A stretch of 64,000 bases of DNA from Bacteroidetes bacterium UBA7674 (GCA_002483105.1 DLHG01000015.1:62001-126000); one strand, 5' to 3'. Positions 17,907 to 26,200 are shown, counted from the stretch's first letter. Program-made: numbers and translations. Notes: a model not told the origin generated them from the letters alone.

Positions 17907-19112
17907 CTATAGGTTCTTCATAAATTCAGTGACACTATCCATTACATGCGCTATTTGCTCATCCCTAAGGCCATGGTGACAAGCTAAGAGCATACCGCCA
18001 CGCATTACCTTATCTGCTTCAGGATACCCTTCTTTAGCAGCTTTATGTGGTTGGTGTTTGAAGCCCGGCTGACGAAGTATATTACCTGTAAACACAGTAC
18101 GTGTTTGTATATTTCTCTTCTCAAGGAATATCTGCAGATCACGACGGATGAACGGCGCGCTTTCACGAAGTGTGGTAGCGAATGCCAGCCAGCCTGTGCG
18201 TGAATCCGGCAGTTGTTTAGGCAGTATGAAGAACTCTTCATATTGCTCAAAGAATTTGCGCATACGTGCGTAATTCTCTGTACGTGTATCTATGTTCTGC
18301 GCCAGTTTGTCCAGCTGAACGATACCGAAAGCAGCGCCCATTTCAGACGGCTCAATATTATAACCAGGTTCTTCGAATACGAATTTTGCATCGTAAGGAA
18401 TACCTTCTATCTCTACATTAAAACGGTTCTCAATTTTCTCAGACTCTACGAACAGTGAAGAGCTACGGCCCCAGCTGCGCAACAGGCGGCCACGATTGTA
18501 GAATGCTTCAGAGTTAACACACAGCATACCGCCATTGCCCGCACAGTTAATGATGTGCGAACCATAGAAACTCGTGGTACTCATATCGGTAAAGCGTCCT
18601 GAAGATGCTCCACCTATCTCCGCACCAAGGGTATCAGCTGAATCTTCCAGTACAAACAGATTATGCTTATCAGCTATCTCGCGAAGCATTTGCCAGTCAG
18701 GCAGGTTACCTATCAGGTTAGGTATCACCATCGCCTTTGTCTTTGGCGTTATCATGGCTTCCACCTTAGCAGCATCAAGATTATAAGTACCTTCTTCCAC
18801 ATCTATGAATGCCGGCACCCATCCTTTCTTAATTAACGGCGCTACCGTAGTAGAGAATGTAAGTGCAGGAGTGATTATTTCAGAACCCGGTTCGTAATCC
18901 AGTAGGTCGGCAGCAAGGTAAAGAGCTGATGAACCACTGTTCACCATAATACCACTTTTCTTAGCATAAAGTGCAGCTACACGTTCTTCCATTTCGCGAA
19001 CGTGTTTGCCCATTTGTGTAGAGGTGCGTAATACATTTACTACCGCTTCTATTTCCTGTTCTCCATGTACGGTTGTTCCGTAGGGCACATATACGTAGTC
19101 TGATTGTTGCAT
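17907..19112 (-). CDS. DegT-family PLP enzyme with His in place of the Schiff-base Lys (3-dehydratase-like)
   Basis: 401 residues of fold-type I PLP enzyme. PLP-site features are NSGSSALYLAADLL (residues 58-71), TPALTFSTTVAP, the ring-nitrogen aspartate in EDSADTLGAEIGG (Asp157) and FYGSHIINCAGNGG. At the position of the catalytic lysine stands His186. In the DegT family this change marks sugar 3-dehydratases such as ColD and RfbH/E1, which remove the C3 hydroxyl of a 4-keto-6-deoxy sugar nucleotide rather than transaminate. The Cys cluster of the E1 iron-sulfur site is not seen, which points toward the ColD type. No other deoxysugar gene is near. Confidence 0.8.
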   Translation of the reverse strand: MQQSDYVYVPYGTTVHGEQEIEAVVNVLRTSTQMGKHVREMEERVAALYAKKSGIMVNSGSSALYLAADLLDYEPGSEIITPALTFSTTVAPLIKKGWVPAFIDVEEGTYNLDAAKVEAMITPKTKAMVIPNLIGNLPDWQMLREIADKHNLFVLEDSADTLGAEIGGASSGRFTDMSTTSFYGSHIINCAGNGGMLCVNSEAFYNRGRLLRSWGRSSSLFVESEKIENRFNVEIEGIPYDAKFVFEEPGYNIEPSEMGAAFGIVQLDKLAQNIDTRTENYARMRKFFEQYEEFFILPKQLPDSRTGWLAFATTLRESAPFIRRDLQIFLEKRNIQTRTVFTGNILRQPGFKHQPHKAAKEGYPEADKVMRGGMLLACHHGLRDEQIAHVMDSVTEFMKNL

Positions 19113-19202
19113 TTCTATTGATTAGAATGCGAATGTAACTAGATACGAGGAATTTTAAAAGTTAATAGATGTGAATGAATGAGTATCACATAAGAAATAA
19201 AA

Positions 19203-21965
19203 CTATTTCTTTTTGATATTCATTGTTCTTTTCTTCTGCTTTATCTCAAAGTAGAGGTTCTTAACGTTATTATTAACCATATCTGCTGTCTGAGACATTT
19301 CCACCGGGCGGAAGTTATCGTCGAATGCGGCCTCGCTCAGGCTAACGATATAGGTACCAGCCGGTACGTTCAGGTAGAACTCTCCATTCTCCTCAGTAAG
19401 CGTAGAGTATTCTACACCGGTCTCATCTTTGGCAATAACCTTGATATGAGCCAGCGAGAATTTAAGATTGGAGGTAGAGTCCAGGCGAAGTGTTAGCTGG
19501 CCTTGCAATACACGGCTGACTTTATAGGGTATCGAGAAGAATCTATTACCGTCCAATACCACTTCCTGCCGCACACCATTACTTGGTGCCCAGCCTCTCA
19601 GCTTGCTCGCATAGCCAAAATCAACCTTAATAGTATCTTTCGATGCGTTCCTGAGCTCTATCATACCTTTTTCGTTGGAGACGAACATCTGCTCGTTCAG
19701 CGCCAGTGTCTGACCAGCAACTGGCTCTTCATCTTTGTCCATTACACCGTTACTGTTCACATCTTTAAACATCTGCACCTTAGCATTATAATATTTCCTT
19801 ACCGGCAGGAAAGGTGCATTCAGCCTGATACGCAGGGAGGCATTGAAATACATTTGCGATGCCGGCCCATCAAATGGTACAATTCCTGACATCTGGAAAT
19901 CAAAGCCTCTTCGCGGATTGGAATAAGTGATATTTGTCAACGCATTGGTCGTCTTTACCTTACCCGGCATGGACATTGAATAGTTATACTGCGTGCGCCA
20001 ATTAAAGCGTCCCTTAAACATGCGCAGATCAATATACGGGCTGATATAAATACGTTGTATATCACCTTTGCCCTCCAGGTATGCCAGGTACTCGTGATAA
20101 TAATATGGGCCTTTATCGAAGCGGAAACTCGCACCTACTTTGTAGAACTGTACCGTACCCTGGCTACTAAAAATAAGCGCCTTATTAGAGTCCGCTCCAC
20201 CTACTATCGAATTGTAGCCTATGCTCGAATTGGTATTGATAAATATGTCCCTGGTAAAGAATACACTGGTAGTTAGGTTAAGGTACTCGTAGTTTATAGT
20301 ACCCTTAAAGTCGCCCGATTGCGTTTGCTGCTGGCTACCTGCAGAAAGGGTAATATTACTCGCGCGTGTACTCCATCCCGTTCGGGCACCATAGTTATTG
20401 GTACGTAGATTGAATATGTTGGTGAACAACAGGCTGTCGAAAAAATAATTCTGCTTACGGAAGTTATACTCGTAAAAACCGCCAACAAATATTGTCTTGT
20501 ATAGCCACCTTACATCATGCGATTGCAAACGCTGCCCTTTGTATATACCGGGATAATTATCACTGTTATAATTGATGACTGAATTGATAGTGAAATTCTT
20601 TGTCATCCACTGAAAGTCATAGCCAATAGAAGAACCCATTATCATGGCTGATACACCACCTGTAAGATTACCGGTACTTTGTTCCAGCCCTACACCTGTT
20701 TTCACCTCTGCCTTGGCATTGGAGCCCAATGTTATTTCCGCCTTCTGGTCTACGACATGGGCATTTACTTTTGCTTCTTTATCAAAGCTGGAATTGTATG
20801 TTTCTTTCAGTTTGATGTTGTCGTTGAGCATATAAAACAAATGCGCGCCAAACACTTTACTGTCACCTACACGGCTCTTCACCATCGCAAACACATCAAA
20901 GAGATTGTTATTGTCTTTCCAGCTGTAGCCCGCCTTGCCACCATACCCATCAATAGCAAAATCACTGAGTTCAGAGATATTACCTCCTTTCACATGAAAG
21001 TGTTTTCCATGGTATTCTCCGCGAATGATCTGGTTATCTACTTTTTGCCCCACGGAGTAGGTCTTACTTCTGTATTCCAGCGAAACCTTATCGTCCTTCG
21101 TCAGGTCCACACTACCATATACCGAGCCGTAATATTGCAAGGGGGTACCTTCCTGGTAGTTAGTACCCAGCTCTAGCTGGAGAGGCATATTCAGGAATGC
21201 TGAAGCATGTTGCTTCAGGCTATGCCCTACTTTTGATATAGTTTGGGAAAGATTGAAGAGGTCACTACTGTCTTTTACGGTAATTCTTATTTCCTCTTTT
21301 GTAAGCATAGACCACTCTTTCTCCGTCATTACCATGGGTAGTCTATGTATCGTGTCCTTTCCGGGCTGTAGGTGGAGAATCAATTTATCATCAAGGTGAA
21401 AAAACTCATTCTTATAGGTTATTGTATAGATTGCAGGAGTGTTACCCGCATTTTTTAAATACACCGGCACCTGAATATTGCGCTGGTGGCTGGTCATTAC
21501 TATAGCGGGCGTAGGTAAGCTCGTACGGAATTTGTTGAACTCCTTCACTTTCACATAGAAGTAGTCATAGCGCGCTTCAGCACTATTATTCAGCCGGTAC
21601 TCCACTTTTATTTGTTGCCACTGGGCATCGCTGTTATTGCCACTGGGCACTATCCTGAAAGGAATGATCGTATTCTCACTGGGTTTCAGATCAATATTTA
21701 TCAACGGCTGTGTTATCAGTTGCCAGCCTTTAGGGGCAGTTATAGAGACAATAATACTCAGCTTATCCGAGGTAGTATTGTTCAGTGTAATGTTATTGTA
21801 TAGGAAATCTTTGTTGGAATTGGCCATCAGCGAATCATCCATAAGACGAGACGTGAATGCGGTCTTTATTACCTGTGCATCGGCAGTGCCCGAAAAGCAT
21901 AGCAAAATGCACAGCAAATAAAAAAACAGTGTCTTCTCTCTCCTATGTGTGTGTTGGCTTTTCAT
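19203..21965 (-). CDS. Usher-like outer-membrane protein of a chaperone-usher-like locus
   Basis: 920 residues. Signal peptide (cleavage near TADAQ). Residues about 30-240 look like two Ig-like or NEW3-like domains (FLYNNITLNNTTSDKLSIIV; VPVYLKNAGNTPAIYTITYK). Residues about 250-730 consist of many alternating amphipathic strands (LQLELGTNYQEGT, YGSVDLTKDDKVSLEYRSKT, GGISAMIMGSSIGYDFQW-like runs), as in a large beta-barrel. After that come an EF-hand-like KDVNSNGVMDKDEEPV segment (about residue 734) and a carboxypeptidase-regulatory-like domain (TEENGEFYLNVPAGTYIVSL). The neighbours are a PapD-like chaperone and four paralogous exported proteins, so I infer an usher role; direct PapC similarity is not obvious. 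Confidence 0.6.
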   Translation of the reverse strand: MKSQHTHRREKTLFFYLLCILLCFSGTADAQVIKTAFTSRLMDDSLMANSNKDFLYNNITLNNTTSDKLSIIVSITAPKGWQLITQPLINIDLKPSENTIIPFRIVPSGNNSDAQWQQIKVEYRLNNSAEARYDYFYVKVKEFNKFRTSLPTPAIVMTSHQRNIQVPVYLKNAGNTPAIYTITYKNEFFHLDDKLILHLQPGKDTIHRLPMVMTEKEWSMLTKEEIRITVKDSSDLFNLSQTISKVGHSLKQHASAFLNMPLQLELGTNYQEGTPLQYYGSVYGSVDLTKDDKVSLEYRSKTYSVGQKVDNQIIRGEYHGKHFHVKGGNISELSDFAIDGYGGKAGYSWKDNNNLFDVFAMVKSRVGDSKVFGAHLFYMLNDNIKLKETYNSSFDKEAKVNAHVVDQKAEITLGSNAKAEVKTGVGLEQSTGNLTGGVSAMIMGSSIGYDFQWMTKNFTINSVINYNSDNYPGIYKGQRLQSHDVRWLYKTIFVGGFYEYNFRKQNYFFDSLLFTNIFNLRTNNYGARTGWSTRASNITLSAGSQQQTQSGDFKGTINYEYLNLTTSVFFTRDIFINTNSSIGYNSIVGGADSNKALIFSSQGTVQFYKVGASFRFDKGPYYYHEYLAYLEGKGDIQRIYISPYIDLRMFKGRFNWRTQYNYSMSMPGKVKTTNALTNITYSNPRRGFDFQMSGIVPFDGPASQMYFNASLRIRLNAPFLPVRKYYNAKVQMFKDVNSNGVMDKDEEPVAGQTLALNEQMFVSNEKGMIELRNASKDTIKVDFGYASKLRGWAPSNGVRQEVVLDGNRFFSIPYKVSRVLQGQLTLRLDSTSNLKFSLAHIKVIAKDETGVEYSTLTEENGEFYLNVPAGTYIVSLSEAAFDDNFRPVEMSQTADMVNNNVKNLYFEIKQKKRTMNIKKK

Positions 21966-22079
21966 GCCTTTACATTATAGTATTGCCCGGCAATCTTTAA
22001 TGTATGTTCTCTTTTAAGGTCTGGTTGTATGTTAAAAGACATACGAATATATGTAGAACTTGCTTATTATCAAACAATT

Positions 22080-22122
22080 AAAAAAGGGACAGCACTATTT
22101 TTCCAGTGCTTGTCCCTTTTTA
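22080..22122 (-). terminator. Terminator after the 22137-22334 gene
   Basis: A long stem (AAAAAGGGACA and GCACT pairing with AGTGC and TGTCCCTTTTT, one bulged A) lies 15 nt past the stop codon, with T-run and AATT following on the minus strand. Confidence 0.85.
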
Positions 22123-22136
22123 GTATCTGTAGATTT

Positions 22137-22334
22137 TTACATCAGATGTTTGAGCATCACTTCAATATTATACTCAAGTGCTTTATTCATATCTTCCAAT
22201 TCTGCTACTTCCGCACTACTCGCGTGGTTGTCCAGTAACTGGAGACCATGTTCCACATGCTCCAGGTAATTGTTGTACGATAATGCATCCTGGTATTTAT
22301 GCTCGTAAATGCCCTTCGTTATTTCGAGTTGCAT
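22137..22334 (-). CDS. Small helical protein in the usher locus
   Basis: 65 residues, acidic, rich in Glu, Leu and His, and helical throughout (GIYEHKYQDALSYNNYLEHV, then EVAELEDMNKALEYNIEVML). No signal peptide. It starts 26 bp after the stop of the exported subunit gene at 22361-22915 and is followed at once by a strong terminator, which supports its being a real last gene of that transcript. Family not recognised. Confidence 0.55.
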   Translation of the reverse strand: MQLEITKGIYEHKYQDALSYNNYLEHVEHGLQLLDNHASSAEVAELEDMNKALEYNIEVMLKHLM

Positions 22335-22360
22335 AAAGATCCATTTTAGCTGTCAAAAAA

Positions 22361-22915
22361 TTACTGCTGAGTAGCTGTATAGATCACGTTCGTAGTATAA
22401 GTACCTGCTGGGTAGGTGAAACCCGGGGTTGCTTGGTACTGTACAGAGAACAGTTGGTTCGAACCATACGTACCGTTCGATATCAGGTTCTGATCAGCAG
22501 CAGTCAATGTAGCGAAAGATGAAGTTGAAAACGGAGTAGCAACTGTACCACCTGTAGTGTTAGCAGTAACCATCAGTTTCAAAACACCCGATACCGGCAT
22601 CGTAGTACCTGTAGTATATGTACCTGTGTAAGTAAAGTTAGCAGCATTGCTCTTTACCGTTACACCGAAAGGTAAGTTTGATTGTACCATCAGTTGTTGT
22701 GCAGTAGAAGTTACACCATTCGCATAATCAGAAACTGTAGAGAAAGGCAGCGTAACTGCACCACCTACATCAGTTCCTGATCCCGTAAACGTGATCGCAA
22801 TAGCATTTGAAAGCACAAGGCTGGCAGATTGTGTCGCTGTAGCCGAAGCAAGCTGTGCCTTAGAGGCCGTAGCTATACCGGCGATAGCAAGAGCAGATAA
22901 TAAAAGCTTTTTCAT
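22361..22915 (-). CDS. Exported fibre-subunit-like protein 1
   Basis: 184 residues. Signal peptide (AASKAQ-type cleavage near residue 21), then an all-beta domain rich in Thr, Ser, Ala and Gly with no Cys. N-terminal strand: TATQSASLVLSNAIAITF; C-terminal strand: TYTTNVIYTATQQ. Shared landmarks with 25474-26172 are VQSN, VKS, N-TGGT, LISN, YG and FSVQY. It resembles the beta-sandwich of pilus-type subunits (spore-coat-U or DUF4402 style). It lies between the usher and the other subunit genes, is followed by the small gene at 22137, and has its own AT-rich upstream region with TTGTTAAT motifs. Confidence 0.7.
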   Translation of the reverse strand: MKKLLLSALAIAGIATASKAQLASATATQSASLVLSNAIAITFTGSGTDVGGAVTLPFSTVSDYANGVTSTAQQLMVQSNLPFGVTVKSNAANFTYTGTYTTGTTMPVSGVLKLMVTANTTGGTVATPFSTSSFATLTAADQNLISNGTYGSNQLFSVQYQATPGFTYPAGTYTTNVIYTATQQ

Positions 22916-22935
22916 TTGTCGTTTGTTTTTGTTGT

Positions 22936-23060
22936 TTGTTAATAATTGGTTGTTTGTTTGTTATTGTAAAGATTAGTCATGAATTTTTTAATTCAAAGGT
23001 CATTAACATGCTTTAACAGCAGATTGGCAAACGATTAACAAGCCTTTAAGGGTTGTTAAT
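22936..23060. promoter_or_regulatory. Upstream region of subunit 1 with TTGTTAAT motifs
   Basis: TTGTTAAT at 22936-22943 and 23053-23060 and its complement at 23034-23041. The same octamer recurs upstream of the other genes of the locus (24266, 25325, 25354, 25414). A shared regulator site is possible; AT-richness makes chance copies likely too. Confidence 0.35.
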
Positions 23061-23083
23061 GATTGGTTAACAGGATTTTGAAC

Positions 23084-23120
23084 ATAAAAAAACACCCCTC
23101 GTATACTACGGGAGGTGTTT
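23084..23120 (-). terminator. Terminator of the subunit 2-3 operon
   Basis: AAACACCnCTCGTA pairs with TACGGGAGGTGTTT (one mismatch, one wobble) 20 nt past the stop, followed by seven T on the minus strand. Confidence 0.8.
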
Positions 23121-23140
23121 ATATAATGGATTATGTATCG

Positions 23141-23644
23141 TCATTGTTGGGAGGCCGTATATATTACGTTTAGCCGGTACAGCCCACCGGCATAGGCCCA
23201 GCCGGGATTGAACCGCATCGAGACACTCCATGTATTACCCGAGACCGTATTAGGCCCCAATGGCCCGGTTGTCAATGTTTGGGCGGTTGTCGTTAGGGTG
23301 AGCCAGGAGGTATTGGTCGATTTCTTCAAACTAATAACGCCACAAGGCATATTCGAGCTCGCACCCGTTGTCATCGGCGTAAAGGTGGCATTCTGGGCCT
23401 TCACGGTAACTATCCATGGCAGGTTTGCCTTTATCCATGCATTCGCATAGGTAGCGGTAGTGATACCATTATTATAATCATTCTCATCATCAAATGAGGG
23501 GACACCGCCAACAGTGGTAAGACTCATAAATACCACAGGTAATACAGTTAATGAGCCTTCCTGATTCGCCGTAAAGCTATAACTCTGCCCGGAAGCATTT
23601 CCGGCAGTTAATATAATAGATAATATCAGTAGTAATTTCCTCAT
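23141..23644 (-). CDS. Exported fibre-subunit-like protein 2
   Basis: 167 residues. Signal peptide (LTAGNASGQ), N-terminal strand SYSFTANQEGSLTV, then a beta domain. The block IKANLPWIVTVKAQNATFT aligns with VQSNLPFGVTVKSNAANFT of subunit 1, and the last strand YRLNVIYTASQQ matches subunit 1's closing strand. Its start overlaps the stop of subunit 3 (ATGA at 23641-23644), so the two are translationally coupled. Confidence 0.7.
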   Translation of the reverse strand: MRKLLLILSIILTAGNASGQSYSFTANQEGSLTVLPVVFMSLTTVGGVPSFDDENDYNNGITTATYANAWIKANLPWIVTVKAQNATFTPMTTGASSNMPCGVISLKKSTNTSWLTLTTTAQTLTTGPLGPNTVSGNTWSVSMRFNPGWAYAGGLYRLNVIYTASQQ

Positions 23645-24129
23645 GGTTGCGTCATTGTAAAAATGGCCCTGAATGTATAGTAACCCGGGAAAAAGTAATC
23701 ATAACCTGTCTCAATGATAACAAGGTCGTAGTAGAAGTTCCTTACCGATAAACTTGAGGACATCTGGGGTTGCTTAAATATTTGTTGGTTGGTAGAAGTA
23801 ATAACTAACATGCCCGTTACAATGTTAGTAGCATTAGTAGAATTGGTTGAAGTGAAATCTATTGCCAGGTGGCCCTGCCCGTTCGGGGCAAAGTTAGTCG
23901 GGTAAGTAAGCAATTGTTGTCTTGCCCTTATGGTAGCCCCATTATTCACTGTCCTTACCTTCAGTACAAAAGCATTCGGAATGATCATGTCATGCTCCAG
24001 GTCATACACATCGTCCATGAAGAAGTCCCAGGGGTTGGTCTCCTGTATTTGTATGTAATTGGTAGAATTCTGCGCAAAAGCGGATTCTGCAATTATAAGT
24101 GACAAAATAAATAGTATTAGTTTTCGCAT
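23641..24129 (-). CDS. Exported fibre-subunit-like protein 3
   Basis: 162 residues. Signal peptide (AESAFAQ). It is the most divergent of the four paralogues: the N-terminal part is NSTNYIQIQETNPWDFFM and the closing strand is YYTFRAIFTMTQP, which keeps the aromatic-x-T-x-T/S-Q ending. It is first in a two-gene operon and faces the chaperone gene across a 311-bp divergent control region. A tip or adaptor role could explain the divergence, but that is a guess. Confidence 0.6.
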   Translation of the reverse strand: MRKLILFILSLIIAESAFAQNSTNYIQIQETNPWDFFMDDVYDLEHDMIIPNAFVLKVRTVNNGATIRARQQLLTYPTNFAPNGQGHLAIDFTSTNSTNATNIVTGMLVITSTNQQIFKQPQMSSSLSVRNFYYDLVIIETGYDYFFPGYYTFRAIFTMTQP

Positions 24130-24440
24130 ACTATAAGTGAGCTTGTAGCTTTTATCTGTATATCCTCTCTGAATTTACCGGCAATATTGTCAATTATTAT
24201 CTAAAACACAATATCTGCTTACGGGATAAAGGTAATATGCGCTTAGAGAGTTTGTTGTTTTTCAGTTGTTAATAGATGCCAAAAAAAAGCTAAAATGCTC
24301 CTAAATGCCTTTTTAAGTTAAAAAACTCTAAAAAACAGGGCATTTAACATAACTATATCTCCCATATAGTTGTTCATTCATACTTTTTTTGCAATTTTCG
24401 CACAGTGATCTATCTATTATAGAGATTCAACAAATAAGAC
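24130..24440. promoter_or_regulatory. Divergent control region between subunit 3 and chaperone
   Basis: An AT-rich gene-free stretch. It holds TTGTTAAT at 24266-24273, an inverted repeat TAAATGCC/GGCATTTA (24302-24309 and 24339-24346), and AACTATAT/ATATAGTT with a 5-nt spacer at 24351-24371, 70 bp before the chaperone start. No exact TAnnTTTG was found. Confidence 0.4.
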
Positions 24441-25247
24441 ATGAGCAAAAAACTATTTTCATTAGCTATTCTTTTCATAGGTATAAGTCTGGCTTTTAAA
24501 GTATCAGCGCAAAATCTGGGTGTATATCCTACTGCGCTCTCTTTTGCACTCGCAAAAGGAAGCAGTGAGTCGCAGGTGGTAAATATTACCAATGGTTCTG
24601 ATAAAAAAATGCAATTCAGGCTATACCTGAACGACTGGATAAGGGATTCAATAGGTGGCCACGAGTACTATGAGCCCAATACAATCAGCCGCTCATGCAG
24701 CAAATGGATAACGTTGAACAAAAACTTCGTAGAGCTGGAACCGGGTAAATCCACTCAGATCACTATCAAGCTTGCCGTTCCTGATGAGGCAACTGCAGCC
24801 AGCGAGATGAAATGGTCAATGCTGTTTGTTGAAACTGTAGAAGAAAATACGTCGCAGGCAGCTAAAGGCGCTACCGCAGCCGTACAAAACCTGCTCAGAA
24901 TTGGTATCCACATATACCAGACTCCCCCATCACTCAGCGATAAGCAGATCAAGGCATTTGACCTTACGCCGGTTGCCGGACAGGAAAAGAAATACCAGCT
25001 TCTTTGCCAGAACATGGGCAACGTAATGATACAGTGCAAATCATACCTGGAGCTTGCATCTATGGCTGATGGCCAGAAAATAAAGCTGGATCCTGTAGAT
25101 TTCCCAATGTTCCCACAACAAAAACGCTATGTAATGTTTGAGCTGCCTGCTAATATCCAGAAAGGCAAATACTCTGCTCTTGCTGTCTTAGATGGTGGCG
25201 AAGACATTTCCCTCGAGGCGGTAGAAAGCGTAATAGAAATAAAATAA
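24441..25247 (+). CDS. PapD-like periplasmic chaperone
   Basis: 268 residues. Signal peptide (cleavage after KVSAQ). Two Ig-like lobes: the first starts LGVYPTALSFALAKGSSESQ and includes VVNITNGSDKKMQFRLYLNDW and VELEPGKSTQITIKLAVP, then WSMLFVE and RIGIHIYQTPP; the second spans residues about 180-268. Order and motifs match the COG3121 pilus-assembly chaperones, which cap subunits in the periplasm by donating a strand. It is a single-gene unit with its own terminator at 25272, divergent from the subunit 2-3 operon. It is the firmest identification of the locus. Confidence 0.8.
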   Translation: MSKKLFSLAILFIGISLAFKVSAQNLGVYPTALSFALAKGSSESQVVNITNGSDKKMQFRLYLNDWIRDSIGGHEYYEPNTISRSCSKWITLNKNFVELEPGKSTQITIKLAVPDEATAASEMKWSMLFVETVEENTSQAAKGATAAVQNLLRIGIHIYQTPPSLSDKQIKAFDLTPVAGQEKKYQLLCQNMGNVMIQCKSYLELASMADGQKIKLDPVDFPMFPQQKRYVMFELPANIQKGKYSALAVLDGGEDISLEAVESVIEIK

Positions 25248-25271
25248 AACACGAAATACCTGATTGATATC

Positions 25272-25306
25272 AAGCCCTTCCTGCATCGCGCAGGAAGGGC
25301 TTTTCT
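25272..25306 (+). terminator. Terminator of the chaperone gene
   Basis: AAGCCCTTCCTGC pairs with GCAGGAAGGGCTT (13 bp, 5-nt loop), then TTCTTT. Confidence 0.9.
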
Positions 25307-25324
25307 TTGCTGGCACGACTTTTC

Positions 25325-25421
25325 ATTAACAAACGTTAAAGTCTTCTGAACAATTGTTAATGCTCTTGCGTTAACATCTTTTACTATTACTTTTATATTG
25401 TTGTTAGTCAGTTGTTAATAA
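25325..25421. promoter_or_regulatory. Upstream region of subunit 4 with TTGTTAAT motifs
   Basis: ATTAACAA at 25325-25332, TTGTTAAT at 25354-25361 and 25414-25421, in the 226-bp gap between the chaperone and the Gly-Asn-rich subunit gene. Confidence 0.35.
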
Positions 25422-25473
25422 CAAATGATTAAGCAACCAACAACAATTACTTAACCACACCCAAAAAGGTGCT

Positions 25474-26172
25474 ATGATAAAAAAACTTACTTTTCTTACC
25501 ATCTGCGTCCTGCTGGCGAAAGTTTCGTTTGCACAAAGCTCCACTGCAACCCAAACTGTTCATATACAAGTTTCCCCCCTTATCCAAATTGGTAATGGAC
25601 ATGGACACGGGCATTGCAATGGACACGGGAATGGTCACGGGAATGGTCACGGAAACAATAACGGGAACGGAAATGGGAATGGTAACGGGAATGGAAATGG
25701 AAATGGTAACGGAAATGGTAACGGGAATGGAAATGGAAATGGCAACGGAAACAATGGTAACGGAAATGGCGGGTACGGAAATAACGGGAATGGTTACGGG
25801 TACGGAAATAATAATGGAAACGGGCACGGAAATGGAAATCATAAGAGCACTAACAACGGTACATCCGGTACTCTACACGAGATAATAGTTCAATCCAACA
25901 AAGATTTTATAGTAAGTGTAAAAAGCATAGAAGATAATTCAGATAACAATATACTGTTGGCTCTTGTTGACAATCGTACCGGCGGCACTGCTAATCCGGC
26001 ATTCAGCGATCAGGAATACACTCCCATAAGCGTTACAAGTCGGGACTTACTGAGCAATTGCGCATATGGCAAAGAAAGAAGCTTCGCGGTTAACTACAAA
26101 ACGAAAGCTTCTAAAACTAATGAAGCCCGTCCTACCAAAGCAGATATTATTTATACTGCTACACTACCATAG
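25474..26172 (+). CDS. Exported fibre-subunit-like protein 4 with Gly-Asn(-His) insert
   Basis: 232 residues. Signal peptide (AKVSFAQ), N-terminal strand STATQTVHIQVSPLIQI, a low-complexity insert of about 88 residues (40-128) made almost only of Gly, Asn and His, then a beta domain ending KADIIYTATLP. Outside the insert it aligns well with subunit 1: VQSN, VKS, N-TGGTAxxxF, LLSN, YG, FAVNY and IIYTAT. The insert sits exactly between the first strand and the rest of the domain. The His-Gly-Asn start of the insert could bind metal. Transcribed in the same direction as the chaperone but with its own promoter region and terminator. Confidence 0.75.
   Translation: MIKKLTFLTICVLLAKVSFAQSSTATQTVHIQVSPLIQIGNGHGHGHCNGHGNGHGNGHGNNNGNGNGNGNGNGNGNGNGNGNGNGNGNGNGNNGNGNGGYGNNGNGYGYGNNNGNGHGNGNHKSTNNGTSGTLHEIIVQSNKDFIVSVKSIEDNSDNNILLALVDNRTGGTANPAFSDQEYTPISVTSRDLLSNCAYGKERSFAVNYKTKASKTNEARPTKADIIYTATLP
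25591..25857 (+). repeat. Hexanucleotide-type repeat coding for Gly-Asn
   Basis: In-frame GGnAAy units (GGTAAC, GGGAAT, GGAAAT and so on) repeat with little interruption, best between about 25640 and 25770. Flanks contain GGNCAC (Gly-His). Such arrays change length by slippage in steps of two codons, without frameshift. Confidence 0.9.
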
Positions 26173-26200
26173 ACGCACTACTGACCATATAAATATTTAC

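Noticed and set aside
17907..19112. Ordinary sugar aminotransferase
   Set aside because: The catalytic Lys is replaced by His186, which is incompatible with standard transamination chemistry.
19203..21965. TonB-dependent receptor (SusC-like)
   Set aside because: No plug domain motifs or TonB box were seen, and the chaperone and subunit paralogues point to an usher-like role.
25447..25842. Minus-strand ORF of 131 codons made of Val/Ile/Pro/Ser repeats
   Set aside because: It is the antisense reading of the GGnAAy repeat that codes for the Gly-Asn insert of the plus-strand subunit.
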